Position numbers and translations under genes: made by a program. From DASQHW01 sp038209365 (lineage in GTDB: Bacteria; Actinomycetota; Acidimicrobiia; IMCC26256; PALSA-610): a stretch of 40,965 nt of DNA. Under the pieces are notes generated by a model, which saw nothing but the letters and a program-made list of their open reading frames with translations, was not told the origin of the DNA and searched no databases. Location: the NCBI GenBank assembly GCA_038209365.1, contig JBBQXS010000038.1:1-40965 (forward strand), in the 5' to 3' direction. This document shows positions 1-9,271 of the stretch, one piece after another; the stretch's first letter is position 1, and each line of letters starts with the position of its first letter.

Positions 1-288
1 CGACGATGCGACGCGCTTGAGCGGCCTGCAGGATCGGCCAGACCACCCTGTCCCAGAACGGATACATCTACGGAACGGTCCTCACGTTGTTCCTTGGTCC
101 TCGACACTCTATGAGAACGCTGTACTCGTGCGTCCAATGACTTCTCCGGTCCACACAGATGGCTCGACTTCGTGCTCCGCCCCCGAATCGATCTGGCCGA
201 TTCTCGGCCCCGCGTCCTCTGCGATCGGGTAGGAGCAAGAATCTGGCATCATGCCCGCTCCAAAGTGCGATGACGCCCTTCGGCGGCG
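1..288. other. Non-coding or decayed stretch at the window edge
   Basis: No intact gene is visible. All frames are broken by stops within short distances. One plus-strand stretch (about 21-158) reads as a short hydrophobic peptide containing NGYIYGTVLTLFLG. It could be the tail of a decayed membrane protein, but I cannot assign it. The presence of a clear gene remnant immediately downstream (289-477) makes a general decay zone plausible. Confidence 0.4.
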
Positions 289-477
289 TGGGTCGCGCAC
301 GAAACGAGCGACGGCCTCGGTTATCTCCCAGTCGACTCGGCGACCTACATCAGTACCGCTGATCGCCTGCATCACTTCGATGCGCCGACTGTCGCGTTCA
401 CTTCGGTATGGGACGGCTACTCTCCCGAGCATGCCGTCAAGCTGAACGGCCGCGTTCCGACAACCGTCTTCCCTCCC
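289..477 (+). pseudogene. Remnant of a GT-C-like membrane glycosyltransferase (paralogue of the 2964-4700 gene)
   Basis: The frame open from 274 to 591 encodes a 63-residue stretch that aligns without gaps to the first extracytoplasmic loop region of the intact gene at 2964-4700 (its bases 3150-3338). By eye, 30 of 63 residues are identical. Shared blocks include WVxH, DxAxYxSTA, PTVAF, WDG, GRVP and TVFPP. Similarity stops abruptly after TVFPP, just where the intact protein continues with GYPAALAL, and upstream the frame meets a stop at 271-273. No start codon, leading membrane segment or following membrane segments remain. I read this as an internal scrap of an old duplicate that has lost both ends. 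Confidence 0.75.
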
Positions 478-637
478 GCTATGTCGTTGCGCGAGCGAGC
501 GCTCCCGAGCCGAAGTATCACGACGGGCGGAACCAAATCGGGGACGTGCACCGCCTTGACATTGCCGCGCGGCGCGGGGAGGCCGATATGACAACCGCTC
601 GACCATACGCCAAATTGTGCAGGTGGTTGCGGCGACG

Positions 638-2221
638 ATGTCGAGACCGACGCGCGGAGAAATGACGGCTCCTCGACTTGGCACACGTCGCGTCGCGTTG
701 GGCATCTTCGTGGCGATCGAGGCCTTTGCATTTGTGTTCTACATGCGGCTGGGCCGCTTCGCCTGGTTCTCTCAGGACGAGTGGGACTTCCTCGCCGACC
801 GGACGGCGTGGGATCTCGGCGATCTCTTTCGGCCTCATAACGAGCACTGGTCAACACTGCCGATCCTCTTGTTTCGGCTTCTGTGGGTCGTCTTTGGCGT
901 GCGGACATACGTGCCCTATCTCGCCATAACGATTGCGCTCTACTTGACCGTCGCCGCGCTGCTCCGCATATTGATGCGCCGTGCCGGGGTGGGCCCTTGG
1001 GTGTCAACCGTCGCGGCGACGACCTTCGCGCTCTTCGGAACCGGCTACCACAACATCGATTACTCGTTCCAGATGGCGTGGGGCGCCACTCTCGTCTTCG
1101 GCCTTTGCTACGTGATGCTGGTCGATCATGCCGGTGCATTCGATCGGCGCGACTGGATCGGTCTTGGTCTCGGGCTCGCAGCGTTGATGACGGCAGGCCT
1201 CGCGCTCACATTGGTCGCGGCCGCTGCAATCACGGTGTTCCTCCGACGAGGCTGGCGTCACGCGCTTTTGCACGTTGGGCTTCTCGGCGCCGTGTACGTC
1301 ATATGGTTCATCGCGATCGGACACGAGGGCTATATGCGGCGGGCGAGCCTCGGTGCGGCATTCCGCTTCACGGTTCGAGCGCTGAGCGGAACCTTCGATT
1401 CAATCGGCCAACTTCCGGGCGTCGGCGTTGTCCTGTTCGGACTTCTTGTTCTCGGACTCGCCTTGGCCTGGCTTCCCCGTCACGGTGAGATCCTGCGCGA
1501 ACGCGCGGCCGCACCCCTTGCACTGCTCATCGGTTCGGTCCTCTTTCTGTTCACGGCGGGTTTCGGCCGGGGGAACGACTTCGCGCACGGCATTCCCCCC
1601 TTACCCACGAGCCGGTATCGCGACGTTGCGGCCGCACTCCTGTTGCCGGCGCTCGCGGTCGCGGCGGACGTCGTGGCGCGCCGCTCGAAGATCCTCACGC
1701 CGATCATGTGCGCGCTCTTCTTGATCGGTGTGCCCGGAAACCTGCGGATCGCAGCTGACCGCGCTCCCGATTGGCGGGAATACAAGAAGCTGGTGCTGTC
1801 GACACTCCAGCTCCCTATTTCTCCCGAGCTCCCCGACTGGGTGCGCCCGGAGCGGGCGTACAATCCTTGGCTCACCGTCGGTTGGTTGCGCGCCGGTGTC
1901 GCGTCCGGACGCGTGCCTCGAGCACCGATCAAGATGACGCCCGAGTTCATTGCGGTCCGGTCGCGCGACCTCGCGCTCCAGTCCGCGCCGTCCCTGCCCC
2001 TTCGGTCGTGTCGCCGCGTCTCTCCGGGCACGACGCGCGTACTCACCCGCGATGAGCCCTTCAGGGTTGTCTCGGGCGACGTCTCGGTCGTGTACCAGGT
2101 GCCAGGAGGTGCGGCGTCGTCGTCCCGCCGTCTGTTTTCGGCGACCTATGTCGCAGTTGCGGGACCACTCCTCCTCCGGGTCGCACCGGGTGCGCCCGGA
2201 GACGCCGTCGTGTGCGGGTAG
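638..2221 (+). CDS. Polytopic membrane protein, probable GT-C-type glycosyltransferase
   Basis: About 527 residues with some ten hydrophobic segments. After the first membrane segment comes an acidic-aromatic loop (QDEWDFLADR, then LFRPHNEHWSTLP). This resembles the first extracytoplasmic loop of GT-C enzymes, where the catalytic Asp/Glu sits. The protein ends in a soluble tail with two cysteines, one in RSCRRVSPG and one in the terminal VVCG. It is a paralogue of the 6384-8036 protein along its whole length (for example RRAGVGPW, LLRRGWR-like and GQLPGVGV blocks). I chose ATG 638 because AGGTGG lies 11 nt upstream; GTG 617 and ATG 662 are alternatives. Substrate unknown. A polyprenyl-phosphate sugar donor is inferred from the fold class, and the GtrB-like enzyme at 8083-9114 could make one. 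Confidence 0.8.
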   Translation: MSRPTRGEMTAPRLGTRRVALGIFVAIEAFAFVFYMRLGRFAWFSQDEWDFLADRTAWDLGDLFRPHNEHWSTLPILLFRLLWVVFGVRTYVPYLAITIALYLTVAALLRILMRRAGVGPWVSTVAATTFALFGTGYHNIDYSFQMAWGATLVFGLCYVMLVDHAGAFDRRDWIGLGLGLAALMTAGLALTLVAAAAITVFLRRGWRHALLHVGLLGAVYVIWFIAIGHEGYMRRASLGAAFRFTVRALSGTFDSIGQLPGVGVVLFGLLVLGLALAWLPRHGEILRERAAAPLALLIGSVLFLFTAGFGRGNDFAHGIPPLPTSRYRDVAAALLLPALAVAADVVARRSKILTPIMCALFLIGVPGNLRIAADRAPDWREYKKLVLSTLQLPISPELPDWVRPERAYNPWLTVGWLRAGVASGRVPRAPIKMTPEFIAVRSRDLALQSAPSLPLRSCRRVSPGTTRVLTRDEPFRVVSGDVSVVYQVPGGAASSSRRLFSATYVAVAGPLLLRVAPGAPGDAVVCG

Positions 2222-2303
2222 TCGCGATGTCGTACCAGGCGACGGCAAGCGCGGCCTCTTGGCCGGACACCTCTTCCCGAATCCCTACGGGTATCGTTGC
2301 AAC

Positions 2304-2849
2304 GTGTTGGTGCACGAAACTGCAATCGTTGACACCGGCGCGTCCGTCGGAGAACGAACACGCATCTGGCATCACGCACACGTGCGCGGGGGAGCGACGA
2401 TCGGGAGCGATTGTGTCCTCGGCAAGAACGTGTTCGTTGATTCCGGGGTCACGATCGGCGACCGGGTCCACATCCAGAACAACGTGTCCGTCTACGCCGG
2501 TGTCACGCTCGACGACGACGTTTTTGTCGGTCCGAGCGCGGTGTTCACCAATGATCGGCTGCCCCGTTCACATGGCGTCGGATGGAGTCCCGCAACAACG
2601 CGACTGCGACGGGGTGCGGCGGTAGGCGCAAACGCGACGGTTGTCGCGCCGGTCGAGATTGGCGAATGGGCGATGGTGGGTGCGGGTGCTGTCGTCACAC
2701 ATTCGGTCGAAGCCAATCAGCTCGTCGTCGGCAACCCTGCGTGTGCGGCGGGTTGGTGTTGCTGGTGCGGCCGCGTCGTCTCGCGTGATCGCTCTCGGCC
2801 GCAGGGTGCCATATGCGACTGCGGACTTGCACTCGGCGCCACGCGTTGA
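2304..2849 (+). CDS. Left-handed beta-helix acyltransferase, WbpD/WlbB-like
   Basis: 181 residues of hexapeptide repeats. The order of motifs matches the UDP-2-acetamido-3-amino-uronate N-acetyltransferases (WbpD/WlbB): HETAIVD at the N-terminus, IWHHAHV, KNVFVDSGVTIG, IQNNVSVYAGVTL, DDVFVGPSAVFTND, GANATVVAPVEIG, GAGAVVTHSVE, then VVGNPA and AGW. The C-terminus carries CxxCG...CxCG, like the small zinc ribbon found in many family members. GTG 2304 is chosen because the family normally starts just before the HPTAIV block; the frame stays open upstream but shows no family similarity. It would acetylate an amino sugar nucleotide in the cytoplasm. No WbpA/B/E partners lie nearby, so the exact substrate is open; the fused aminotransferase at 26671-29826 could be a supplier. 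Confidence 0.82.
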   Translation: MLVHETAIVDTGASVGERTRIWHHAHVRGGATIGSDCVLGKNVFVDSGVTIGDRVHIQNNVSVYAGVTLDDDVFVGPSAVFTNDRLPRSHGVGWSPATTRLRRGAAVGANATVVAPVEIGEWAMVGAGAVVTHSVEANQLVVGNPACAAGWCCWCGRVVSRDRSRPQGAICDCGLALGATR

Positions 2850-2963
2850 CCGCTGCTTCGATCGTTGTTGTTCGCAGCGCGGACTCCTTTGTCGAGGGAG
2901 CGCGCTGGGTTGGCGGGTGCGGGCCTTGGCGAGAACGGCGGAGAGCGGGCAGTATTGGCGCTC

Positions 2964-4700
2964 GTGCCTGAACGCAGTGGGACGGATCCCCAGGTCGTGG
3001 TAGTTGACGCAGGCATCGGGCTGACGCGGCGTGATGAGCGGACGCGTCGCGACAATGGGCAGTCGCTTCGAGAGAGTGGACGTCGAGAACGACGGCCGAC
3101 GTGGGTCGTGCTGGTTCCGACGCTGATCTTGGCGCTGTGGGCGGCGTCGTGGGTGATCCACGCGACCCGTTCGTTCACTCCTGAGATTCAGGGCGACGGC
3201 GCCGTGTATTTGAGTACTGCGGAAGGCCTCCGTGGGCACGGGCTCCCGACCGTTGCGTTCAACCTGAACTGGGATGGGTTCACTCCCAAGCAAGCGGCCG
3301 CGTTCCATGGCCGTGTCCCGTCGACCGTCTTTCCGCCGGGTTATCCGGCCGCGCTGGCCCTCACCTCGGTGGTTGCCGGGGGTGTTCGGAGCGCGGCCCG
3401 CGCACTCGACGTCATCCTGGTGGTCGTCAACCTGTTGTTGGTCGGCTGGCTGACCGCGCGCATGACGGCGAACCGATCAGTCATCGCGGCGACGGTGCCT
3501 GCGGTGTTGCTGCTGTTCTATACCGATACTCGCCGCATCTTCTTCATCCCTCTTTTCGGCTGGTTGCAGCTGCACCGCGCCGTCACCAGCGAACCCTTGT
3601 TCATGACGTTTTCAATGGTGGGCTTACTCGCCTTGCACGGCGCGCTCACGGCCGGCCCGGCGCGAGCAAAACGCGCATTCGTGGTCGCGGCCGGAGCCGC
3701 TTCGGCGGCACTGCTCGTCCGCTACGTCGAAGTTGCGTTCGTCCTTGCCGCCGTGATCGCGCTGGTTGCCTTGGATCGTCGACGTCCTCTTCGTTCGCGT
3801 TTGCGCCGGGCGGCAATCCTCACCGGAGTCGCGGCCGCTCCGACCGCGCTCTTTGTCGCATGGGCGCGCCTCGATGGTGGCCAAAACCCAACATCGAAGA
3901 TCTACCGGCTGTCGGGTGACCTCGGCGCGCCGTTCGCGAGGCTGGCCGATTACGTGTTGCCGCCGGGCGGACCGTATGCGCTGCGGTTGCTCGCGGTCTT
4001 GGTAATGCTCGGGCTCGCCGTCGTCGGTGCCGTGTGGGGACCCCGCCTGCCAGGCGCGAGTCCCGAGGAAGATGACAACGCCCGGTCGCTCGTGCAGCTC
4101 GGACTGTTGTTCATCTGCACATACGTGGCGTTCGTCATGTTTACGGTCACCTTCTTCGATCTGGCTGTGCCAATCGATGCCCGCATCTTCGCCCCGATTC
4201 GTGCCCTGTGGTATGCGGTGCTTGTTGCCGTTGCCTACCGGTTACTCGTCCGTCTCGTGTCGCGCATAGGGACGGTCACGATCATCAGTGCACTCGCGGC
4301 GCTGCTCGTTGTTGCGAACTGGTCGCATACGCGGCCCATGCTCGATGAGGCACCTGCGCTGCCGCCCGCGCGGACCTCAGTCGCCGATGCGATCGCTCGC
4401 ATCCCTGACAACGCGCTCATCTTGAGCAACGCGCCCGAAGCCATCTACGACCTCGCCGGGCGCGGATCCATCGCACTCCCGTTCCTGTACGGCAAGCGAA
4501 CCCCCGCATACGAACGCGAGATGCGCCAAGTGGTCGAGCTCCTCGACACCCGCGGCGGCTATGTGGCGCTCTCCTGGTTCAGGTGGAATCCCTACTCGGT
4601 CCCGCCCGACCTCCAGCGCTCGGTCGAGCTGCACCTCATTGCCCAAAGCCCCGAGCGCCAACCGACCGCTCAGCTCTACGAGATACGCCCCAAGCAGTGA
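2964..4700 (+). CDS. Polytopic membrane protein, GT-C/ArnT-like glycosyltransferase
   Basis: About 578 residues with a hydrophilic, Arg-rich N-terminus, a first membrane segment (VLVPTLILALWAASWVI), a long first outer loop with GDGAVYLSTAEGL and HGRVPSTVFPPGYPA, then around ten further membrane helices and a short C-terminal soluble domain. The outer loop with an acidic GDG motif and the PP-G-Y-P element just before the second helix fit the GT-C/PMT/ArnT superfamily, which uses polyprenyl-linked donors outside the membrane. The start is uncertain: GTG 2964 is listed; TTG 2910, preceded by GAGGGAG at 10 nt, is equally possible. A broken copy of the loop region lies at 289-477. Third positions look less strictly G/C than in later genes. 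Confidence 0.78.
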   Translation: MPERSGTDPQVVVVDAGIGLTRRDERTRRDNGQSLRESGRRERRPTWVVLVPTLILALWAASWVIHATRSFTPEIQGDGAVYLSTAEGLRGHGLPTVAFNLNWDGFTPKQAAAFHGRVPSTVFPPGYPAALALTSVVAGGVRSAARALDVILVVVNLLLVGWLTARMTANRSVIAATVPAVLLLFYTDTRRIFFIPLFGWLQLHRAVTSEPLFMTFSMVGLLALHGALTAGPARAKRAFVVAAGAASAALLVRYVEVAFVLAAVIALVALDRRRPLRSRLRRAAILTGVAAAPTALFVAWARLDGGQNPTSKIYRLSGDLGAPFARLADYVLPPGGPYALRLLAVLVMLGLAVVGAVWGPRLPGASPEEDDNARSLVQLGLLFICTYVAFVMFTVTFFDLAVPIDARIFAPIRALWYAVLVAVAYRLLVRLVSRIGTVTIISALAALLVVANWSHTRPMLDEAPALPPARTSVADAIARIPDNALILSNAPEAIYDLAGRGSIALPFLYGKRTPAYEREMRQVVELLDTRGGYVALSWFRWNPYSVPPDLQRSVELHLIAQSPERQPTAQLYEIRPKQ

Positions 4701-5098
4701 CCACAGACGAGTTGTGCGCGAGCACGACTTCGAGTCACAGAGCCGAGGCGATGGTGAACGACGCGGCCACCGGGTTCTCGGTCGATGGCGAATTGGCAAG
4801 AGAAGGGCGACGCGACACTGCGCCGCTCGAGCAGCGTACCGAGCGGTCACCCATGTCCGTCGCCGACTCGACCGGGCTGAACGCGGCCTCATCGTCCACG
4901 ACGCTCAACCATTACCATTTTCCGCAGGTGATCGTTCGATGACACACTTCCGGGGCATGGCGGAACCACGGTCGTCGTCTGTCTCATTGATGTCGATTTG
5001 AAGTCGAGCATGCATGACTGCGTCGTCAATCTCCGAGATCACGTCGCGGGCGGGCTCCCTGTGATCCGGGCGGTCACGCCCCGAGCCTCGAGGTCGTC
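4701..5098. other. 398-bp gap, probably decayed coding DNA
   Basis: No intact gene is supported. One short plus frame (about 4935-5098) reads SFDDTLPGHGGTTVVVCLID and continues with mostly hydrophobic and charged residues in a protein-like way, but it has no start codon and I cannot name a family. It lies between a GT-C gene and a GT4 gene and may be another remnant. The start of the downstream gene (5099) has a GAGG element within this gap, about 5 nt upstream. Confidence 0.4.
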
Positions 5099-6301
5099 AT
5101 GCGCATCGCGATGACGAACAACTTCTTCCTGCCACGGCCGAGTGGCAGTGCTCATCACACCGAGGGACTCGCTGCGAAACTCTCCGCGGCCGGCCACGAG
5201 GTGCTCGTGATCACGGCCGCGTACGAGAACGCGCCAAGCGAAGAATCGCGCGACGGGTACCGCGTCATACGTCTACCGGCCAGGACACCGCCGCCATCTC
5301 GCGTCGGGATGAACTACGAGATTCCGTGGACCTTCTCGCCGCGGAACTTGCGGCGTCTGTTTCGAATTCTCGACGATTTCAAGCCCGACCTCGTGCATCA
5401 GGGCGGCCAGTTCTTCGATCTCACGTGGATGAGCGCGATCTGGGCCCGCCGGCGCAAGGTCCCTACGGTCATGACGGTATACACCGCGCTCGTGCACAGC
5501 GATCGCGTCGCGCGCGCTCTGCTCTGGCTCGGCGACATGGTCCTCGTGCGGCCTTTCATCGCGATCGGCCGTCCGACGATCGTCGTGATCGACGCGTGGA
5601 TAGACTCGTATTCCCGTCGTCGCTACCGCGTTGGCGACGACCGAATCGCGACCGTGATGATCGGCATCGACACGGATCGCTTCCGGGGCGTCGACGGTAG
5701 CGAGGTGCGGAAAAAACTCGGCGTGGGCGACCGACCGGTCGTCTTGTCGCTCGGGCACGTCATCCCGCTCATCCGCGACCGGCTCGCGCTCGTACGCGCG
5801 ATGCCCCATCTCCTCGAGCGACAACCCGACCTCACGATGCTCGTCGTCGGCCACGTGTTCGACGACGGCTTCCTCCGGCTCGCCGACCAGCTCGGCGTCG
5901 CCGACCACATCGTCTGCACCGGCGAGGTTCCGAAGGACGAGGTTCCCTCTTACGTCGCCGCGTCCGACGTCGAAGCCCACGACTTCCATTACTTCGGTCT
6001 CGGCACGTCCACGCTCGAGGTGATGGCGGCCGGTGTGCCGGTCGTGTCGGTGGTGCGAACCGACAACTTTCCAGGCCTCGAGCTCCGGTCGGGGGAGAAC
6101 ATCACGATCGTGCCGGAGGACGATCCCAAAGCACTCGCCGACGCGATCCTGCAACTCCTCGAAGACCGAGACCTGGCGCGCCACGTTGGTGAAGGGCAGC
6201 GTCGATTCGTCGTCGACCATTTCTCCATCCGGGCCGTCGCACGGGACTACATCGCGCTGTACGAGTCGGTGATTCGAGCATCGCGCCCGGGCTTGAACTG
6301 A
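5099..6301 (+). CDS. GT4-family glycosyltransferase
   Basis: 400 residues with the two-domain GT-B layout. The N-terminal domain starts MRIAMTNNFFLPRPSGSAHH, which includes the GSAHHTEGL loop near the acceptor site and ends with the linker after YTALVHSDR. The C-terminal domain starts near residue 215 (DRPVVLSLGHV) and holds the nucleotide-sugar site, including ASDVEAHDFHYFGLG and STLEVMAAGVPVV, where two glutamates stand in the region of the usual E-x7-E motif with wider spacing. ATG 5099 is preceded by a GAGG element. It should transfer a sugar from a nucleotide donor to the growing glycan on the cytoplasmic side. Donor unknown. Confidence 0.9.
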   Translation: MRIAMTNNFFLPRPSGSAHHTEGLAAKLSAAGHEVLVITAAYENAPSEESRDGYRVIRLPARTPPPSRVGMNYEIPWTFSPRNLRRLFRILDDFKPDLVHQGGQFFDLTWMSAIWARRRKVPTVMTVYTALVHSDRVARALLWLGDMVLVRPFIAIGRPTIVVIDAWIDSYSRRRYRVGDDRIATVMIGIDTDRFRGVDGSEVRKKLGVGDRPVVLSLGHVIPLIRDRLALVRAMPHLLERQPDLTMLVVGHVFDDGFLRLADQLGVADHIVCTGEVPKDEVPSYVAASDVEAHDFHYFGLGTSTLEVMAAGVPVVSVVRTDNFPGLELRSGENITIVPEDDPKALADAILQLLEDRDLARHVGEGQRRFVVDHFSIRAVARDYIALYESVIRASRPGLN

Positions 6302-6383
6302 CACCGTCGCCGCGAGTCGCGGTCGGGCTGCGTGTGTGACACTCGGTCGACGACACTTGGATCAGCCGAGACAGGGGAGACCG

Positions 6384-8036
6384 GTGGTACGCGCATTGGG
6401 GGCAGCCGAGGCGGAGAGCCGACACGAGCCGGACGCGAAGGCGGGCGGTCCGGCATCGAGCACCCGGGCTGCACTCCTCGTGTTCGCGGTGATCGAGCTC
6501 GTCGCCGCGCCATTGATGCTGCGGTGGGACCGCGGCACGTGGTTCCAGCTCGACGACTGGGACTTCCTCGCGGCGCGCACGGGCGGCAATCTGGGCGACC
6601 TGTTCCGCCCTCACTACGAGCATTGGACGACGCTCCCCGTCGTGGCGTACAGGCTGATGTGGCAGCCGTTCGGTCTTCATAGCGCCGCGCCGTATCAACT
6701 GTTGGTGATTCTCGGCCATCTCACGGTCGCGGCCTTGTTGCGCGCGGTGATGCGACGGGCGGGGGTCGGGCCCTGGATCGCGACGGCCGCCGCGACACTG
6801 TTCGTCTTCCTCGGCGCGGGCGCCGAGAACATCCTCGTCGCCTTTCAGATCACGTTCGTCTGGGCGTTGGCGTTGGGGCTCGCGCACCTGCTCCTCGCGG
6901 ATCACGACGGACCCATCGACCGTCGGGACTGGTTTGGCCTCGTCGCGGGCGTCGTCGCCCTCATGTGCTCCGGCGTCGCGGTGTCGATGGCGATCGTCGT
7001 CGGACTCGCGACGCTGTTGCGTCGCGGCTGGCGAGTTGCGCTTCTGCACACCGCGCCGCTCGGGGCTATCTACCTGTTGTGGCGATCTGCCGCGCCGAAG
7101 GAGAACTCGCCCGCGTATTACCACGCCAACTCGCCGGGCGAGATGATCCGGTTCATCGCAGTCGGGTTCCGCGCCGTGTTTCGCGGCCTCGGTCAACTGC
7201 CGGGCGTCGGTGTTGCATTCGGCGTCCTTCTCGTACTCGGGCTCGTGCTATGCGTCCGCGACAACCGGCGCGTTCTCCGCGGCAATGCCGCGGCAACGGT
7301 TGCCTTGCTCGGAGGCGCCGTCGTCTTCCTCGCGATCACCGCGTTGTACCGCTCGGGTACAGAGAACGGTCTCGCCGTCTTGTCCAAGGGATACGGCGCG
7401 GAGCACGCGAGGACGCCGCGCTACGTGCACATCGTCGCCGCGATGGTCCTGCCCGCCCTGGCCCTCGCCGCCGAGACACTCATCAGACACTGGCGCCGAG
7501 CGGCGATCGCCGTCTTCGTGCTCCTCCTCGTCGGCTTGCCCGGCAACGTCGACAAGCTGGCGAGCTACGCCGACCTGAACCGCTCGGCCTTCGTGCGATC
7601 GCGTCGCCCGTTCGTCCTGACTGCGCCGCGGTTGCCGCTCGCTCGACAGCTGCCCCGATCGGTCACCCTCGCACCCCAACTCAGCCTCGGCTGGTTGATC
7701 GACAGCCTGCCCTCCGGTCGAATTCCAAAGCCGGCACCGCGCCCTCCGGGGGCGATCGCCGACGAGACGCTCGCACTCGCGCTCGCAGCCTCGAGCCCGC
7801 CACAGATCCGGCCGTGCGAGACGCTTGTTCGGCCGGTCGTTCGCACCATGCAGAAGGGGGACCGTCTCACACTGCAAGACGCAAACGCCGTCGTGACGTA
7901 CCTCCCGAACGGAAGCGCTCCGTCGGCGCCCAAACGACTCACACCATCGACCTTCGTCGCGCTGGCCGGACCACTTCAGCTCCGTTTCGCGCAGGCGGAT
8001 TCGAACGCCGACCCCCCCGCGACACTGTGCGGATAG
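6384..8036 (+). CDS. Polytopic membrane protein, probable GT-C-type glycosyltransferase (paralogue of 638-2221)
   Basis: 550 residues, about ten membrane helices. It shares with the 638-2221 protein the loop FQLDDWDFLAAR, LFRPHYEHWTTLP, MRRAGVGPW, FDR/IDRRDW and GQLPGVGV, and the soluble tail with a cysteine in QIRPCETL and a final cysteine in ATLCG. GTG 6384 is preferred because AGGGGAG lies just upstream; an earlier GTG at 6336 is possible. It ends 46 bp from the stop of the convergent GT2 gene. The acidic first outer loop suggests a GT-C catalyst using a polyprenyl-phosphate sugar, and the neighbouring GtrB-like enzyme could provide that donor. Function by structure class only. Confidence 0.82.
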   Translation: MVRALGAAEAESRHEPDAKAGGPASSTRAALLVFAVIELVAAPLMLRWDRGTWFQLDDWDFLAARTGGNLGDLFRPHYEHWTTLPVVAYRLMWQPFGLHSAAPYQLLVILGHLTVAALLRAVMRRAGVGPWIATAAATLFVFLGAGAENILVAFQITFVWALALGLAHLLLADHDGPIDRRDWFGLVAGVVALMCSGVAVSMAIVVGLATLLRRGWRVALLHTAPLGAIYLLWRSAAPKENSPAYYHANSPGEMIRFIAVGFRAVFRGLGQLPGVGVAFGVLLVLGLVLCVRDNRRVLRGNAAATVALLGGAVVFLAITALYRSGTENGLAVLSKGYGAEHARTPRYVHIVAAMVLPALALAAETLIRHWRRAAIAVFVLLLVGLPGNVDKLASYADLNRSAFVRSRRPFVLTAPRLPLARQLPRSVTLAPQLSLGWLIDSLPSGRIPKPAPRPPGAIADETLALALAASSPPQIRPCETLVRPVVRTMQKGDRLTLQDANAVVTYLPNGSAPSAPKRLTPSTFVALAGPLQLRFAQADSNADPPATLCG

Positions 8037-8082
8037 CAGAACGGCTCGCCCGCGCGGCGGTCCGAGACCGTATCGAAAGGGC

Positions 8083-9114
8083 TCATCGAAGCGGCGCGCG
8101 CCGCGTCAACGTCCCATCGGCGACATCGCGCGCTAATTGCGGGTCGTGGGCCGACCACCCGTCCCCGCGTTCCTGGGTGAAGGCGAAGCCGGCCGAGTCA
8201 CGCACGAGGTAGAGCGGGCGGTTCTTTACCTCTTCGTGAATTCGCGCGACATAGATACCCATGACGCCGAGAACACTCAACTGCACACCGCTGAAGAACG
8301 CCAAGCCCACCGCAAGGGACGCCCAGCCGGGAACCGTGTAGATCCCCGCGACCTTGAGCACCGCGGCAAGGACGCCGAGGAAGAACGACAACACGGACAC
8401 GACGAATCCTCCACTCAGTGCGAGGCGCAGGGGAACCTCGGAGAATGAGACGACCCCGTCGACCGCGAAGGCGATCATGCGCTTGAGTGAGAACTTCGTC
8501 TCGCCCGCGTAGCGAGCGTCCCGTTCGTACGGGACACCAGTTTGGCGATACCCGACCCAGGCGAACATGCCACGCAGGTATCTGCGGTGTTCCCGCATCG
8601 CGCTGACCGCGTCGACTGCCTGGCGATCGACGAGACGGAAGTCGCCGGTCTCCTGAGGAATGCTGATCTCCCCGAGACGGCTCATCAGACGGTAGAACGC
8701 GGTCGCGGTCTTCCGCTTGAGCCACGACTCGCCCGAACGGTGGTCGCGAACCGCGTACACGACCTCGTAGCCCTCTTGCCAGCGCGCGACGAGCTCGAGC
8801 GCGACCTCGGGAGGGTCCTGGAGGTCGCCGTCCATGATGATGACGGCGCGGCCCTGCGCATGGTCGAGGCCCGCCGTGAGCGCCATCTGGTGCCCGAAGT
8901 TCCGCGACAGCCGCAGCGCTTTGAAGCGCGGGTCGCGCCGGCGCACATCGAGCATCAGCTCGTAAGAGCCGTCGGTCGAGCCGTCGTCGACCAGCACGAC
9001 TTCCGCAGGGCCGGGGAGCATGTCGATGACCGCCGTGAGCCGACGGCAGAGCTCGGGGAGCGTGTCGCGTTCGTTGAGGATCGGGACGACGAAGGAGAAC
9101 TGAGGCTCCGTCAT
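8083..9114 (-). CDS. GT2 polyprenyl-phosphate glycosyltransferase, GtrB/DPM1/ArnC-like
   Basis: 343 residues. The GT-A domain opens with FSFVVPILNERDTLPELCRR and shows VLVDDGSTDGS, NFGHQMALTAGLDHA, the metal-binding DGDLQDPPE, and ETGDFRLVDRQAV. This is followed by YAGETKFSLKRMIAFAVDGV and two C-terminal membrane helices, which is typical for enzymes that load a sugar onto undecaprenyl phosphate at the inner face of the membrane. Such an enzyme normally works with a GtrA-type flippase and a GT-C transferase; GT-C candidates lie at 638, 2964 and 6384, but no GtrA-like protein was seen. ATG 9114 is the natural start; the ribosome-binding site is weak. Its product sugar cannot be read from sequence. 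Confidence 0.92.
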   Translation of the reverse strand: MTEPQFSFVVPILNERDTLPELCRRLTAVIDMLPGPAEVVLVDDGSTDGSYELMLDVRRRDPRFKALRLSRNFGHQMALTAGLDHAQGRAVIIMDGDLQDPPEVALELVARWQEGYEVVYAVRDHRSGESWLKRKTATAFYRLMSRLGEISIPQETGDFRLVDRQAVDAVSAMREHRRYLRGMFAWVGYRQTGVPYERDARYAGETKFSLKRMIAFAVDGVVSFSEVPLRLALSGGFVVSVLSFFLGVLAAVLKVAGIYTVPGWASLAVGLAFFSGVQLSVLGVMGIYVARIHEEVKNRPLYLVRDSAGFAFTQERGDGWSAHDPQLARDVADGTLTRRAPLR

Positions 9115-9271
9115 CCGAACCCGGCCCGCAGTCGACCCCGGTGCCCGTGGATCGCAATCTTCGGCGAACGAGCCATTCCGCTTCCGATCCCCACGCAGCC
9201 AACCCCCAAACCGTCATTTTCCACGCAATGCCGCAGCGATGTCCAGCGATCCGAGCGCGTCAGGGCTACGC

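Noticed and set aside
5273..6304. A 343-codon minus-strand open frame
   Set aside because: It is antisense to the GT4 gene and shows the charged composition of a shadow frame.
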